A DNA stretch of 64,000 nt, taken from contig JANQSA010000064.1 in the NCBI GenBank assembly GCA_028284285.1, positions 59,356-123,355 of the forward strand. Reading direction: 5' to 3'. Positions 43,343 to 52,948 of the stretch are shown one piece after another (the stretch's first letter is position 1; each line of letters starts with the position of its first letter). The position numbers and the translations under genes were made by a program. A model generated the notes under the pieces. That model was not told where the DNA came from. It saw nothing but the letters and a program-made list of their open reading frames with translations, and did no database searches. The stretch comes from Croceivirga sp. GTDB taxonomy: Bacteria > Bacteroidota > Bacteroidia > Flavobacteriales > Flavobacteriaceae.

Positions 43343-44134
43343 ATGAGCTTAATTAAAAAAATCCTGGTTCCCTTTGACTTCACGGAACCGGCAATAGCCG
43401 CTTTGGATTATGCATTGAACTTTGTGGGACTTAACAAACCCATTCAGGTAAATGCAGTATATGCCAGTCCGGTTTCGGTTATTGAAAAAAACAGAAATGA
43501 GGCTATGGAGAATTTTGCCAGAGTGGTAGCCTCGCTAAATCGGCGCACACATTTGCACCCGGAATTGATCGTAACCGAAGGTACCCTGGTTGAATCCATA
43601 TTGCGTACGCGGAAAAACCAAAAGGCGGATTTGGTAATTATGGGCACCCTGGGGGATAGTAGTATTGAAGAAAATGTAACCAATACTTCCACCTTGGTTT
43701 TGGAAGCAGATTGCCCTGTAATAACTGTTCCTTTTGGGTCGGAAACCACTATCCCTGAAGAAATAGCTTTGGTATTGGGAAAAGAAGTAATAGAGAATCC
43801 TAAAATTTTGGGCCTACTGCTGGATATAGCCAGAACCTTTAATGCCAGGGTTCACGTACTAACGATTTACAAAGAATCTATTTATGATGAGAATGCGGTG
43901 GTAGAAACCAATGAAGCATCCTTACAATATTACCTGGAACACTTTTATGCCGAACATAATTTCGAGAAAAATCAAGATATAGAGAAAGGAATTTTGGAGT
44001 ATATAGAAGAAAAGAACATTGACCTTTTAACCATTTTACCCCGTAATCATGCCCAAAAGACGAAACCATCTGAGGGTCGGCTTACAAAACTACTGACACT
44101 CCATTCCAGTGTGCCGGTGCTAACATTGGATTAA
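43343..44134 (+). CDS. Universal stress protein, tandem UspA domains, degenerate ATP motif
   Basis: 263 residues in two Usp domains; the first opens with KKILVPFDFTEPAIAALDYA. At the place of the ATP-binding pattern the first domain reads MGTLGDSSIEENVTNTST and the second ILPRNHAQKTKPSEGRL, so neither keeps a full G-x2-G-x9-G-S. It may therefore not bind ATP. It lies 13 nt before the SLC13-type carrier gene and probably shares a transcript with it. Confidence 0.9.
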   Translation: MSLIKKILVPFDFTEPAIAALDYALNFVGLNKPIQVNAVYASPVSVIEKNRNEAMENFARVVASLNRRTHLHPELIVTEGTLVESILRTRKNQKADLVIMGTLGDSSIEENVTNTSTLVLEADCPVITVPFGSETTIPEEIALVLGKEVIENPKILGLLLDIARTFNARVHVLTIYKESIYDENAVVETNEASLQYYLEHFYAEHNFEKNQDIEKGILEYIEEKNIDLLTILPRNHAQKTKPSEGRLTKLLTLHSSVPVLTLD

Positions 44135-44147
44135 ACTATTGCCTTTA

Positions 44148-45986
44148 ATGGTTACACTTTTAACAATCCTTAGCATTACCATCCTCTTGTTTATTTGGGG
44201 AAAGTTTCCTCCGGATGTGGTGGCATTGATTTCCATGATCGCATTATTTCTTAGTGGTATTCTTACCGTTGAAGAAGCGCTTAGCGGTTTCAGTAATGCT
44301 ACGGTTATTATGATTGCCGCTTTATTTATTATTGGAGAAGGCCTCTCCAGAACAGGATGGACGGCCTTAGCCGGGCAGCGGTTTGTGAGCTGGGCCGGAA
44401 AAAGCATACCAAAATTGTTGGTGATAGTAACTCTGGGCGCTAGTGTACTTTCCGGTTTTGTAAGTAACACCGGTACAGTTGCCGCCTTGCTTCCTGTTAC
44501 CGTTTCTGCCGCCTGGAGCGCTGGAACTTTACCTTCAAAGCTATTAATGCCCGTAGCTTTTGGCTCCAATACCGGAGGGCTTTTGACATTGACGGGAACG
44601 CCTCCTAACATCATCGCCAGCAATGCTTTGGTGGAAAGGGGTTTGGAAGGATTTAGTTTTTTTGAATTTGCTTTGATTGGTATTCCCTTACTGATTATTA
44701 CCATACTCTATTTCAGATACGTGGGCTATCGTTTGTTACCTGCACACACCACGGAGGAACGTCCGGCGGATATTGATGTGGAAATGCATAAGTGGATAGC
44801 AAATTACAGTATCGGAGACAACTTGTATCGTCTTCGCATTCGTTCCATGTCTCCATTTATTAACACTAAGATCGGGGATTGGAATTTTGAAGAAGAACAT
44901 CAGGTATCCGTAATGCGGTTAAAACGACGACACCCCAGCCCACTGAAACAACGCGTTCCTTTGTTTGTGGAACTGCCGGATCCCGATACCGAAATGCGAT
45001 ACCACGATATTATTACTGTGAAAGGAGCTCCGGAAGATGTAGATAAACTCGTGCTTAAATTCGCTTTGGGGGTAATTCCAAATCCTGCTGAAATGGATCA
45101 TCTGAAAAATGAATTGATCAATCAGGAAGTAGGGATGGCAGAAATGTTTATTGCCCCTAGTTCGGTTTTTGTGGGGAGGGTTATCAATTTGGGCTATTAT
45201 CTAAAACAAACCGGAGTACAGCTTTTGGCAGCATCAAGGGACAATCGTCCTTTGACCGGTAAAATAAAGATAGAGGCCGGGGATGCTTTTGTGATCCGTG
45301 GAACCTGGGAAAATATTGAGACGCTGAAATCGCTTTATGAAAATGTAGTGATCTCCGGAAGTCCGGAAGCCATGTCAAAGAATGTAGCTTCGTTGAATAT
45401 CAGGAGTTATATCGCAATGGGTACTTTGATATTGATGATACTGCTGTTGGTTTTTAAAGTATTGCCCGGCGCCATGGCCGCGCTTATCTGTGCAGGGATT
45501 ATGATGTTAACCCGATGCGTCCCCATTTCAAAAGCGTATAAAGGGATAAGTTGGACCAGCGTAGTAATGATAGCTGCTATGATCCCTATGGGCTTGGCGT
45601 TGCAAAAAACGGGAGCGGCTCAAATGGCCGCCGATGGGCTGGTTAGTGCATTGGGAAGTGTACATCCTACTGCACTTTTAGCGGGGATCTTTTTATTGAC
45701 CACAGGTTTTAGCCAAACTATTAATAACTCGGCTACTGCGGTACTCATGGCACCAATTGCCTTTATTGCAGCTAATTCTTTGGGAGTATCTCCCAAACCC
45801 TATTTAATAACAGTGGCCATAAGTGCCTCCACGGCATTTTTGACTCCTGTAGGGACGACCACTAACGCCATGGTATTAACTGCTGGCGGGTATTCTTTTC
45901 TGGATTATGTAAAGGTGGGAGGCCCTTTGCTGTTCCTCTTTTTTATCATAACAATTTTTCTGGTGCCACTGATATGGACTTTTTGA
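44148..45986 (+). CDS. SLC13-type carrier with two internal TrkA-C (RCK-C) domains
   Basis: Start taken at ATG 44148 (612 residues); a TTG three codons upstream is less likely. Membrane helices come first (IWGKFPPDVVALISMIALFL; VLSGFVSNTGTVAALLPV with the SNT motif; LTLTGTPPNIIASNAL), then a soluble part with two TrkA-C domains (about 210-400), then more helices with the second substrate motif FSQTINNSATAVLMAP and TPVGTTTNAMVL. It should move a divalent anion such as sulfate or a dicarboxylate with Na+ or H+. The upstream universal stress gene may be its partner. Confidence 0.92.
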   Translation: MVTLLTILSITILLFIWGKFPPDVVALISMIALFLSGILTVEEALSGFSNATVIMIAALFIIGEGLSRTGWTALAGQRFVSWAGKSIPKLLVIVTLGASVLSGFVSNTGTVAALLPVTVSAAWSAGTLPSKLLMPVAFGSNTGGLLTLTGTPPNIIASNALVERGLEGFSFFEFALIGIPLLIITILYFRYVGYRLLPAHTTEERPADIDVEMHKWIANYSIGDNLYRLRIRSMSPFINTKIGDWNFEEEHQVSVMRLKRRHPSPLKQRVPLFVELPDPDTEMRYHDIITVKGAPEDVDKLVLKFALGVIPNPAEMDHLKNELINQEVGMAEMFIAPSSVFVGRVINLGYYLKQTGVQLLAASRDNRPLTGKIKIEAGDAFVIRGTWENIETLKSLYENVVISGSPEAMSKNVASLNIRSYIAMGTLILMILLLVFKVLPGAMAALICAGIMMLTRCVPISKAYKGISWTSVVMIAAMIPMGLALQKTGAAQMAADGLVSALGSVHPTALLAGIFLLTTGFSQTINNSATAVLMAPIAFIAANSLGVSPKPYLITVAISASTAFLTPVGTTTNAMVLTAGGYSFLDYVKVGGPLLFLFFIITIFLVPLIWTF

Positions 45987-46165
45987 AAACAACTTTTAAA
46001 AATAACGATGTGATGAAAGATTTGAACGGCAGGCTAAGCGTTAGACCAAAAAATGAACACGTCTTTTTAAAGGATCTTGTTCTAAGGGATGAGCGGTTCA
46101 ATACAATATGAATGATAACAATTGAAAACCATAAATCAATTTAAATAAATCCAAAAAATTAAACT

Positions 46166-48052
46166 ATGGAGGAAATGGAAATGACCGAAAAAAAATTACC
46201 GGTAGGAAGCATTGCGGAGCTTCAAGAACTATTGGATGTTGCACCGAGCGTTACTGTTGCCAGGAATGTACATGAATTGGTGGATCTTGCTGCCGGTGGC
46301 AAGGATAGCAGTTTTCATGAAGTGCGATTCGATCTGCCGGACGGGAGCAGTTTTCTGGAAGCAGAAGTGGCCAGAACCAAAAACGGTATCGCGGCCAATT
46401 ATACGGAAGTTTATATGCGCCGTCGTGATCCGAACTGTATGGTGATAGCGGATGATTTACCCACAGATAAACCCACCTTTGAAAAAAGGTTTGGCTATGC
46501 GTTTGATTCCCTTAGAAAGGAAACTTTCGAATGGTTAAAGACACAACATTTGGGAATGTTTTATTTCCACGCAGGTCAACCGGGTATGGGATACAATGCT
46601 GTAGCTGTAATCCCGGCCAACACAGGATTTTTTGGATTGGGATTGGCTTTATTGCAAGGTATACTTGATCCAAATGAATTACCGGAGGATTTTGCTCCCG
46701 AAGCGGTAATATATGCTGCTCCTCCTTTCCGTCATACCCATTTTGAAGGGAAACAGGTGGTGGTGCATAACAGGATACCGGGCAAATACGAAATGTTCTC
46801 ATACAATCTATATCCCGGACCCAGTGCAAAGAAGGGGGTGTACGGTATGTTGATTGGTAAAGGAGAAGATGAAGGTTGGGTTACGGCCCACTGTTCAACC
46901 GTACGGGTGATCACGCCGTATGATAATGTGGTAACCATGATGCACGAAGGAGCCAGTGGCGGTGGAAAAAGTGAAATGCTTCAGTTGCCCCACAGACAGC
47001 CGGATGGTAGCCTGCTGCTGGGCAAGAACATCCTTACAGGTGAAGAACGTACACTGGAACTTCCCAGAACATGCGAGCTACAACCTGTTACCGATGATAT
47101 GGCGTTGTGCCATCCCAACCTTCAGAAAGATGCCAAAAAGCTATGGCTGGAAGATGCAGAGGATGCCTGGTTTGTTCGTGTAGACCATATTGATGACTAT
47201 GGCAAGGATATGATGCTTGAAAAAATCACAGCGCTTCCGGATACTCCATTATTATTCTTAAATATTGAAGCTGTGCCGGGAGGTCGTGCCATGATTTGGG
47301 ATCATATTCAGGATGAGCCGGGAGTACCCTGCCCGAACCCAAGGGTGATCTTACCGCGCGACTCGTTTCCCGACGTATACTCGAAACCGGTCAGAGTTGA
47401 TATTAGGAGTATTGGACTGCGAACTCCACCCTGTACCAGAGAAAATCCAAATTATGGAATTGTGGGGATTATGCACATATTGCCACCCGCATTGGCCTGG
47501 TTATGGCGTTTGGTAGCTCCCAGGGGTCATGCGAATCCCAGCATTATCCAAACCAAGGGGATTAGCAGTGAAGGTGTGGGTAGTTACTGGCCATTCGCTA
47601 CGGGTAAAAAAGTGAAACAAGCCAATTTGTTACTTGAGCAAATACAAAGAACCCCGGGTGTGAAGTACATACTTACTCCAAATCAACATATCGGTGCCTG
47701 GAAAACGAGCTTCATGCCCCAATGGATTAGCCGTGAGTATCTTGCACGAAGGGGTAATGCTAACTTCTCTTCACATCGGTTAAGTCCTTCCAGATGTAGC
47801 TTGTTAGGGTATGCCATGAATACCATGAAGGTAGAAGGGCGGCAAATTCCCAAGTGGTTGCTAAAAGTGGAATATCAGGAAGAAGTAGGAAAAGAAGCAT
47901 ATGATCAAGGAGCCAAAATGTTGTACGATTTCTTTGTTAAAACATTAGGGCAGTTTCAGGAAGATACTCTGGATCCTTTGGGTAGACGTATCATTGAATG
48001 TTGCCTGGACAATGGTTCTATAGAGGATTATGAGCAGATATTTATATCTTAG
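46166..48052 (+). CDS. DUF4914-like protein with a PEP-carboxykinase-type P-loop
   Basis: 628 residues, no signal peptide or membrane helix. The best functional clue is a Walker A loop G262-A-S-G-G-G-K268-S269 in MMHEGASGGGKSEMLQLP. Downstream are FLNIEAVPGGRAMIWDHI and SEGVGSYWPFATGKKV, which recall the overall plan of PEP carboxykinases but do not match their signatures. I believe it belongs to DUF4914, from memory of that family's length and motifs. A nucleotide-dependent kinase or carboxykinase-like role is inference. pckA and a phosphofructokinase gene follow on the same strand after a terminator. Confidence 0.72.
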   Translation: MEEMEMTEKKLPVGSIAELQELLDVAPSVTVARNVHELVDLAAGGKDSSFHEVRFDLPDGSSFLEAEVARTKNGIAANYTEVYMRRRDPNCMVIADDLPTDKPTFEKRFGYAFDSLRKETFEWLKTQHLGMFYFHAGQPGMGYNAVAVIPANTGFFGLGLALLQGILDPNELPEDFAPEAVIYAAPPFRHTHFEGKQVVVHNRIPGKYEMFSYNLYPGPSAKKGVYGMLIGKGEDEGWVTAHCSTVRVITPYDNVVTMMHEGASGGGKSEMLQLPHRQPDGSLLLGKNILTGEERTLELPRTCELQPVTDDMALCHPNLQKDAKKLWLEDAEDAWFVRVDHIDDYGKDMMLEKITALPDTPLLFLNIEAVPGGRAMIWDHIQDEPGVPCPNPRVILPRDSFPDVYSKPVRVDIRSIGLRTPPCTRENPNYGIVGIMHILPPALAWLWRLVAPRGHANPSIIQTKGISSEGVGSYWPFATGKKVKQANLLLEQIQRTPGVKYILTPNQHIGAWKTSFMPQWISREYLARRGNANFSSHRLSPSRCSLLGYAMNTMKVEGRQIPKWLLKVEYQEEVGKEAYDQGAKMLYDFFVKTLGQFQEDTLDPLGRRIIECCLDNGSIEDYEQIFIS

Positions 48053-48102
48053 AAGTAAGTAATAAAGCGTATGAAGTGGTTCAAACCTTTTTTGGATTGA
48101 GG

Positions 48103-48135
48103 AGAACCCGCTTAGCCGAAAGGCAAGCGGGTTCT
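48103..48135 (+). terminator. Long hairpin with GAAA tetraloop after the DUF4914-like gene
   Basis: Stem AGAACCCGCTT / AAGCGGGTTCT (11 bp), one bulged A, then GCC/GGC closed by GAAA. No U-run follows directly. It lies 50 nt after the stop codon and could stabilise the 3' end of the message; it is followed by the second hairpin at 48169. Confidence 0.7.
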
Positions 48136-48168
48136 AGCCCACTTGGATATTTAGTCTAAGTAGCAATC

Positions 48169-48195
48169 AAAACCCAACAGTCGGGTGTTTTTTTT
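48169..48195 (+). terminator. Rho-independent terminator after the DUF4914-like gene
   Basis: AAAACCC pairs with GGGTGTTTT (one bulge, 7-nt loop), running into eight T on the plus strand (48188-48195). This should end the DUF4914-like transcript before pckA. The remainder of the 239-bp gap must hold the pckA promoter; I see no sharp match. Confidence 0.65.
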
Positions 48196-48291
48196 GGTTT
48201 TAAAGGTAAGTGGCCACTGTTTTTTATAACCTCGGTGCTGATTGCGCCGTTGGTTTAAATTGTTGGACACAATCTTTAAATCAATAAAATT

Positions 48292-49920
48292 ATGAACGCC
48301 ATTAGTGGAAAAACCAGCGAATTAGAAAAGTATGGAATTAAGGATGCCACAGCGCATTGGAACCTGGACGGGGAGATTTTGCAAAGAATCACCGTGGAAA
48401 AAAACATGGGAAGGGAGACCGAGAATGGAACTTTAAGTATCAATACGGGTAAGTTTACCGGTCGTTCACCAAAAGATCGTTTTTTGGTTAAAGATGATTA
48501 TACCAAAGACCGGATTTGGTGGGGCCGGATCAATAAGGCGATCTCTCCTGAAAACTTTGACAAACTGTACAATGAGATAGTAAAGTACCTGTCCGGGAAA
48601 GAAATCTATGTACGGGATGCCGCAGTTTGCGCGGATCCCAGGTATACAATGAATGTAAGGGCGATAACGGAATACCCCTGGTCCAATTACTTTATCAAGA
48701 ACATGTTCATTCGCTTACCGGAGGAGGAACTGGAAAATTTTGAAGAAGAGTGGTTGGTGCTTTGTGCTCCTGGTTATGAGGCCCCGGATCCCGGTGAGTT
48801 TGGAATTATTGCCGGGAACTTCTCAATTTTGAATTACACAAAGAAAATTGCGCTTGTAGGTGGTTCAGAATATCCAGGAGAAATGAAAAAAGGGGTATTT
48901 ACTGCGTTGAATTTCATTTTGCCGGTAGAGAAGAATGTTTTACCCATGCATTGTTCGGCGAATGTTGGTGAAAAAGGGGATACCGCTATTTACTTCGGGC
49001 TTTCCGGAACGGGTAAAACCACACTTTCTGCTGATCCCAATCGTAAACTAATTGGAGATGATGAGCACGGCTGGACTGAGGAGAACACCATTTTTAACTT
49101 TGAAGGAGGTTGTTATGCCAAAGTGATTGACCTGACTGAGGAAAAAGAACCGGATATCTACAGAGCCATACGCCCCGGAGCACTCCTGGAAAATGTGGTT
49201 TTTAAAGAAGGAACCAAGGAGGTAGATTATTTTGATAGTTCCATTACACAGAATACACGGGTAAGCTATCCCCTGGAACATATAGATAATCTTCAGGTCC
49301 CGTCATATGCGGAAAACCCTAAAAACATCTTTTTTCTTACTTGTGATGCCTTTGGGGTCCTGCCTCCGGTATCAAAGTTGACGCCTGGACAGGCAGCATA
49401 TCACTTTATTTCCGGATATACTGCAAAAGTAGCAGGTACAGAAGCTGGTATTAATGAACCGGTACCCTCATTCTCCGCCTGTTTTGGAGAACCCTTCATG
49501 CCTTTACACCCTGCAGTCTATGCCGAAATGTTGAGCAAGAAAATGCAGGAGGCAGGAGTAAATGTCTGGTTGATCAATACCGGGTGGAGTGGTGGTCCCT
49601 ATGGTGTGGGATCCCGAATTAAACTGAAATATACCCGAGCCATGATTTCTGGAATTCTGGAAGGAGAACTGGATAAGGTAGATTATGAGGTGCACCCAAT
49701 TTTTGGTCTGCATATGCCAAAGTATTGTCATAACGTACCTACAGAAATATTAGACCCGATGAACACCTGGTTGCAGAAAGGGGCTTATATTAGCAAAGCA
49801 ATTCAATTAGCGCATTCGTTCCATATTAACTTTGATAAATTTGCCAGTGAGGCATCCGAAGAGATTTTAAATGGCGGACCACTAATTGATTCACATCATA
49901 GTTTAAATGAAGATTTTTAA
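48292..49920 (+). CDS. pckA: Phosphoenolpyruvate carboxykinase (ATP)
   Basis: 542 residues, normal length. It has TGRSPKDRFLV, the ATP-type signature IGDDEHGWTEENTIFNFEGG with the metal site, the P-loop G236-L-S-G-T-G-K242-T-T, and the C-terminal NTGWSGGPYGVGSRI. It turns oxaloacetate and ATP into PEP, CO2 and ADP in the cytoplasm, the first step of gluconeogenesis. A phosphofructokinase gene begins 8 nt after its stop, so opposing steps of glucose metabolism are in one operon. Confidence 0.98.
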   Translation: MNAISGKTSELEKYGIKDATAHWNLDGEILQRITVEKNMGRETENGTLSINTGKFTGRSPKDRFLVKDDYTKDRIWWGRINKAISPENFDKLYNEIVKYLSGKEIYVRDAAVCADPRYTMNVRAITEYPWSNYFIKNMFIRLPEEELENFEEEWLVLCAPGYEAPDPGEFGIIAGNFSILNYTKKIALVGGSEYPGEMKKGVFTALNFILPVEKNVLPMHCSANVGEKGDTAIYFGLSGTGKTTLSADPNRKLIGDDEHGWTEENTIFNFEGGCYAKVIDLTEEKEPDIYRAIRPGALLENVVFKEGTKEVDYFDSSITQNTRVSYPLEHIDNLQVPSYAENPKNIFFLTCDAFGVLPPVSKLTPGQAAYHFISGYTAKVAGTEAGINEPVPSFSACFGEPFMPLHPAVYAEMLSKKMQEAGVNVWLINTGWSGGPYGVGSRIKLKYTRAMISGILEGELDKVDYEVHPIFGLHMPKYCHNVPTEILDPMNTWLQKGAYISKAIQLAHSFHINFDKFASEASEEILNGGPLIDSHHSLNEDF

Positions 49921-49928
49921 ATATATAA

Positions 49929-51251
49929 ATGGATATTGGCAATTCACCCTCTTTTGACATAGAAAGTTTAGGATTGGCAAAGGTAAGGTCCCCCCTGCAG
50001 TTAAGTACTGTTAGGGGGGACAATATCTTTAACTTTGTGGATGATGAAGACACATTGGTGTTTGATCTTTCCTTTGAAACCTATACACAATGTTTGGAAA
50101 ACCAAGTACAACCGCGATGTTTGGAAAAGGCAGGACCGCGGCAACAGATCTATTTTGACCCTGAGCAAACCACTGCCGCTATTGTTACCTGCGGAGGTTT
50201 GTGCCCGGGTATAAACAACGTGATTCGTGGGGTAGTTATGGCGCTACACTATTTCTACGGGGTGAAGCGAATATTGGGAATCCCCTATGGGTATGAAGGA
50301 TTGAACCCTGAAAAGGGACATGGGTTCATAACGCTAACCGCTGAAAGGGTAAAAGATATCCATCAATTTGGAGGTACTATATTGGGATCTTCCAGAGGAG
50401 GTCAAGAGGTATCCGTTATGGTAGATACCCTTGTTGAAAACAAAATTGATTTGCTATTCACAATTGGAGGAGATGGCACTTTAAAAGGAGCAAATGCGAT
50501 TGGAGCAGAGATACAAAAAAGGGGATTGGATATCGCAGTGGTAGGGATACCGAAAACCATAGACAACGATATTGATATTATAGATAAATCGTTTGGGTTT
50601 GAAACTTCTTTTGACATTGCAAGTCCTATTTTGAGGGATGCCCATAATGAAGCCAACGGGGCGTACAATGGCATTTCTATAGTAAAGCTCATGGGGCGGG
50701 ACAGCGGTTTTATTGCAGCATCTGCGGCTTTGGCTATGCCTGTGGTCAACTTTGTATTGATTCCTGAGTTGGATTTTGAGCTTTACGGGGAGCATGGCTT
50801 TTTAGAGACCTTAAAGAAAAGATTGGAAGCAAAACATCATGCGGTTATAGTGGTTGCCGAGGGAGCGGGACAACACCTTTTCAAAAAAGAAGAGGTGCGT
50901 ACAGATGCTTCCGGAAATGTTCAACACGATGATATCGGCATCTTTCTTAGGGATAAGATAAAAGAGTATTTTAAAGATATTTCCCCGGTAACCATAAAAT
51001 ATATTGATCCAAGTTATATCGTACGTAGCGCTGCTGCCAATTCCAGTGACAGCGTATTTTGTAGTGGTTTGGCGTATCAGGCCGTACATGGCGCCATGGC
51101 GGGAAAAACCAAGTTTGTGGTAGGTAGGGTAAACAACAAGTTTGTATACCTACCTATTTCCGCGGTAACTACCAAACGAAAAAAAATAGATTTGGAAAGT
51201 GAGTTTTGGTTCGCTGTACTGCAAAGTACGGGTCAACCTTTCTTGATGTAA
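49929..51251 (+). CDS. 6-phosphofructokinase, ATP-type residue set of the plant/trypanosome-like group
   Basis: 440 residues. Motifs: TCGGLCPGINNVIRG (phosphate loop), TIGGDGTLKGANAIG, GIPKTIDNDIDIID with the catalytic Asp, and MGRDSGFIA. In the phosphofructokinase family a Gly in GGDG (where PPi enzymes have Asp) together with Lys in PKTIDND marks ATP-using enzymes of the long group seen in plants and trypanosomes, so ATP rather than PPi is the expected donor. The N-terminal 60 residues are an extension. It begins 8 nt after pckA. Confidence 0.92.
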   Translation: MDIGNSPSFDIESLGLAKVRSPLQLSTVRGDNIFNFVDDEDTLVFDLSFETYTQCLENQVQPRCLEKAGPRQQIYFDPEQTTAAIVTCGGLCPGINNVIRGVVMALHYFYGVKRILGIPYGYEGLNPEKGHGFITLTAERVKDIHQFGGTILGSSRGGQEVSVMVDTLVENKIDLLFTIGGDGTLKGANAIGAEIQKRGLDIAVVGIPKTIDNDIDIIDKSFGFETSFDIASPILRDAHNEANGAYNGISIVKLMGRDSGFIAASAALAMPVVNFVLIPELDFELYGEHGFLETLKKRLEAKHHAVIVVAEGAGQHLFKKEEVRTDASGNVQHDDIGIFLRDKIKEYFKDISPVTIKYIDPSYIVRSAAANSSDSVFCSGLAYQAVHGAMAGKTKFVVGRVNNKFVYLPISAVTTKRKKIDLESEFWFAVLQSTGQPFLM

Positions 51252-51285
51252 TCGGTTTTTTTGACCTATTGTATTGGGTAACACC

Positions 51286-51435
51286 TTAAAACTGTATGCC
51301 TAACATGTCAAAGAGACCTAACAGGTCAAAAACAATGCATACGGGAATTGCAATCAAAATCACTACAAGAGCGAGGACCACTATTCTAAGAAAACCGTCC
51401 AAAAAGCTAGTACTTAAAGAAGTAGTTTTGGCCAT
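51286..51435 (-). CDS. Small single-helix membrane protein, 49 residues
   Basis: The frame runs from ATG 51435 to a TAA at 51286. The protein begins MAKTTSLSTSFLDGF, continues with a hydrophobic stretch IVVLALVVILIAIPVCIVF and ends DLLGLFDMLGIQF. The tidy amphipathic and hydrophobic plan and its fit between genes support translation. No family is recognised. Its direction is that of the sugar porter gene, which ends upstream of it in the opposite sense to pfk. It lies 116 nt from the end of that gene. Confidence 0.5.
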   Translation of the reverse strand: MAKTTSLSTSFLDGFLRIVVLALVVILIAIPVCIVFDLLGLFDMLGIQF

Positions 51436-51551
51436 AGTTGTTTAAATTTCTATCTACAATATAATAATTTATTGGCAGATAGGAGGTTATCGTCTTTTTT
51501 TCTGGTAGTTCACGACGATAAAGAATAGTAACCAAAGCTATGAGAGAGGGC

Positions 51552-52934
51552 TTATTCGTTTCTTAAACCTAACTTTTTAGCTAAATCCTCCAGTGATATT
51601 CCCTTGGTCTCCGGCATCAGGAAAATCACGAATAAAAGCTGTAGGACCATCATTCCGGAAAAGAAAACAAAAATAGGCCAGGGGTTCTCTTTGAAGATGC
51701 CAATTTCACTATCCAAAAATGTGGGGGTCAACAACGTAATTAAGGCGGCAAAGACCCAATGCGTTCCTGTTCCCCAGGATTGACCATAACTGCGTACTTT
51801 GTTGGGGAAAATCTCCGAAATAAACACCCAGATTACAGCACCCTGCCCAACAGCATGGGAAGCAATGAACACCAGAATAAAGACCAGTAATAGTACGGAA
51901 CTGGCTCCGGAATAAAAGCACCAACCTACCATGGCCAAACTAATAATATAGCCTAAAGATCCTATATACATTAGCTGTTTTCTCCCCAATTTGTCAATCA
52001 GTGCAATGCCTGCAAAGGTGAATATGAGGTTTATGATCCCTATGGAGATAGAGCTGAAAAGGGACTCACCAGAGGCCAATCCTGCACGTTCTAAAATTTC
52101 AGGGGCGTAATACAATACAAAGTTTATTCCCGAAAGCTGATTGAAAAACGCTAATAAGAAGGCCAGTAGGAGGGGCTTGTTGTACTTCCCCGAGAATAGC
52201 TTCTCTTTTTTATCATGAACGGATTCAACCAGCGATATTTTAATTTCAGACAAGGCTACTCGAGCATTATTGCCCTGGATACCCAATAGGGAAAGGGATT
52301 TTATCACGACTACATCAGGATATGCCTTAAGCAACAGCCATCTTGGGCTATTTGGGATTTTCATTACCAGTAGAGTGTAGAGCAGGGCGGGAATTCCTTC
52401 CACCCCTAACATCCAACGCCAGGCAGTATCCTCGGAAAACAGCGAACCAATTAGGTAGTTGCTTATGAATGCTATCAGGATCCCAAAAACAATATTGAAT
52501 TGATACATGGCGGTTAGTCTTCCCCGATTTTGTGCGGAAGAGATCTCCGAAATATATATGGGCGCTGCCACCGAAGAGGCACCCACGCCAACCCCGCCAA
52601 TGAATCTGAAAAAGGAAAAACTATAGGGTTCCGGTGCAAATGCAGATCCCAGCGCAGAAGCAAAGTAAAGTATACCAATCCAGAATAAGGTTTTTTTTCT
52701 GCCTAGCCGATCGCTGGGAATACCGCCTAATAACGCACCTAAAACCGTACCCCACAATGCCATGGACATGATAAAAATGCCGTGAAAAGTGAAGACGGAT
52801 TCTCCTAAAAACCAGTTGGTATTCCAAAGCGCTTTAATGGGTTGGTTGGCCCCACTGATCACTACGGTGTCAAAGCCAAAAAGGAATCCTGCTAAAGCCG
52901 CGGTTAGAGATATTCTTAAAATACGTCTGTCCAT
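51552..52934 (-). CDS. Sugar-porter family MFS transporter
   Basis: 460 residues, 12 membrane helices. Sugar-porter marks are present: LAGFLFGFDTVVISGA in helix 1, SDRLGRKKTLFWIGI in the first loop, RFIGGVGVGASSVAAPIYISE in helix 4, NSPRWLLLK after helix 6, ALIDKLGRKQLMYIG and a final LMPETKGISLEDL. It should import a hexose or related sugar with H+ or Na+ across the inner membrane. It lies 14 nt after the waaA gene on the same strand. Confidence 0.94.
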   Translation of the reverse strand: MDRRILRISLTAALAGFLFGFDTVVISGANQPIKALWNTNWFLGESVFTFHGIFIMSMALWGTVLGALLGGIPSDRLGRKKTLFWIGILYFASALGSAFAPEPYSFSFFRFIGGVGVGASSVAAPIYISEISSAQNRGRLTAMYQFNIVFGILIAFISNYLIGSLFSEDTAWRWMLGVEGIPALLYTLLVMKIPNSPRWLLLKAYPDVVVIKSLSLLGIQGNNARVALSEIKISLVESVHDKKEKLFSGKYNKPLLLAFLLAFFNQLSGINFVLYYAPEILERAGLASGESLFSSISIGIINLIFTFAGIALIDKLGRKQLMYIGSLGYIISLAMVGWCFYSGASSVLLLVFILVFIASHAVGQGAVIWVFISEIFPNKVRSYGQSWGTGTHWVFAALITLLTPTFLDSEIGIFKENPWPIFVFFSGMMVLQLLFVIFLMPETKGISLEDLAKKLGLRNE

Positions 52935-52948
52935 GTAATGTTATTATA

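Noticed and set aside
46013..46111. 32-codon plus-strand frame between the SLC13 gene and the DUF4914-like gene
   Set aside because: Too short, charged and featureless; no translation evidence. Could be checked by conservation.
49929..51251. Reading the phosphofructokinase as a PPi-dependent enzyme
   Set aside because: The GGDG motif has Gly where PPi-dependent enzymes have Asp; together with the Lys of PKTIDND this fits the ATP-using long group better.
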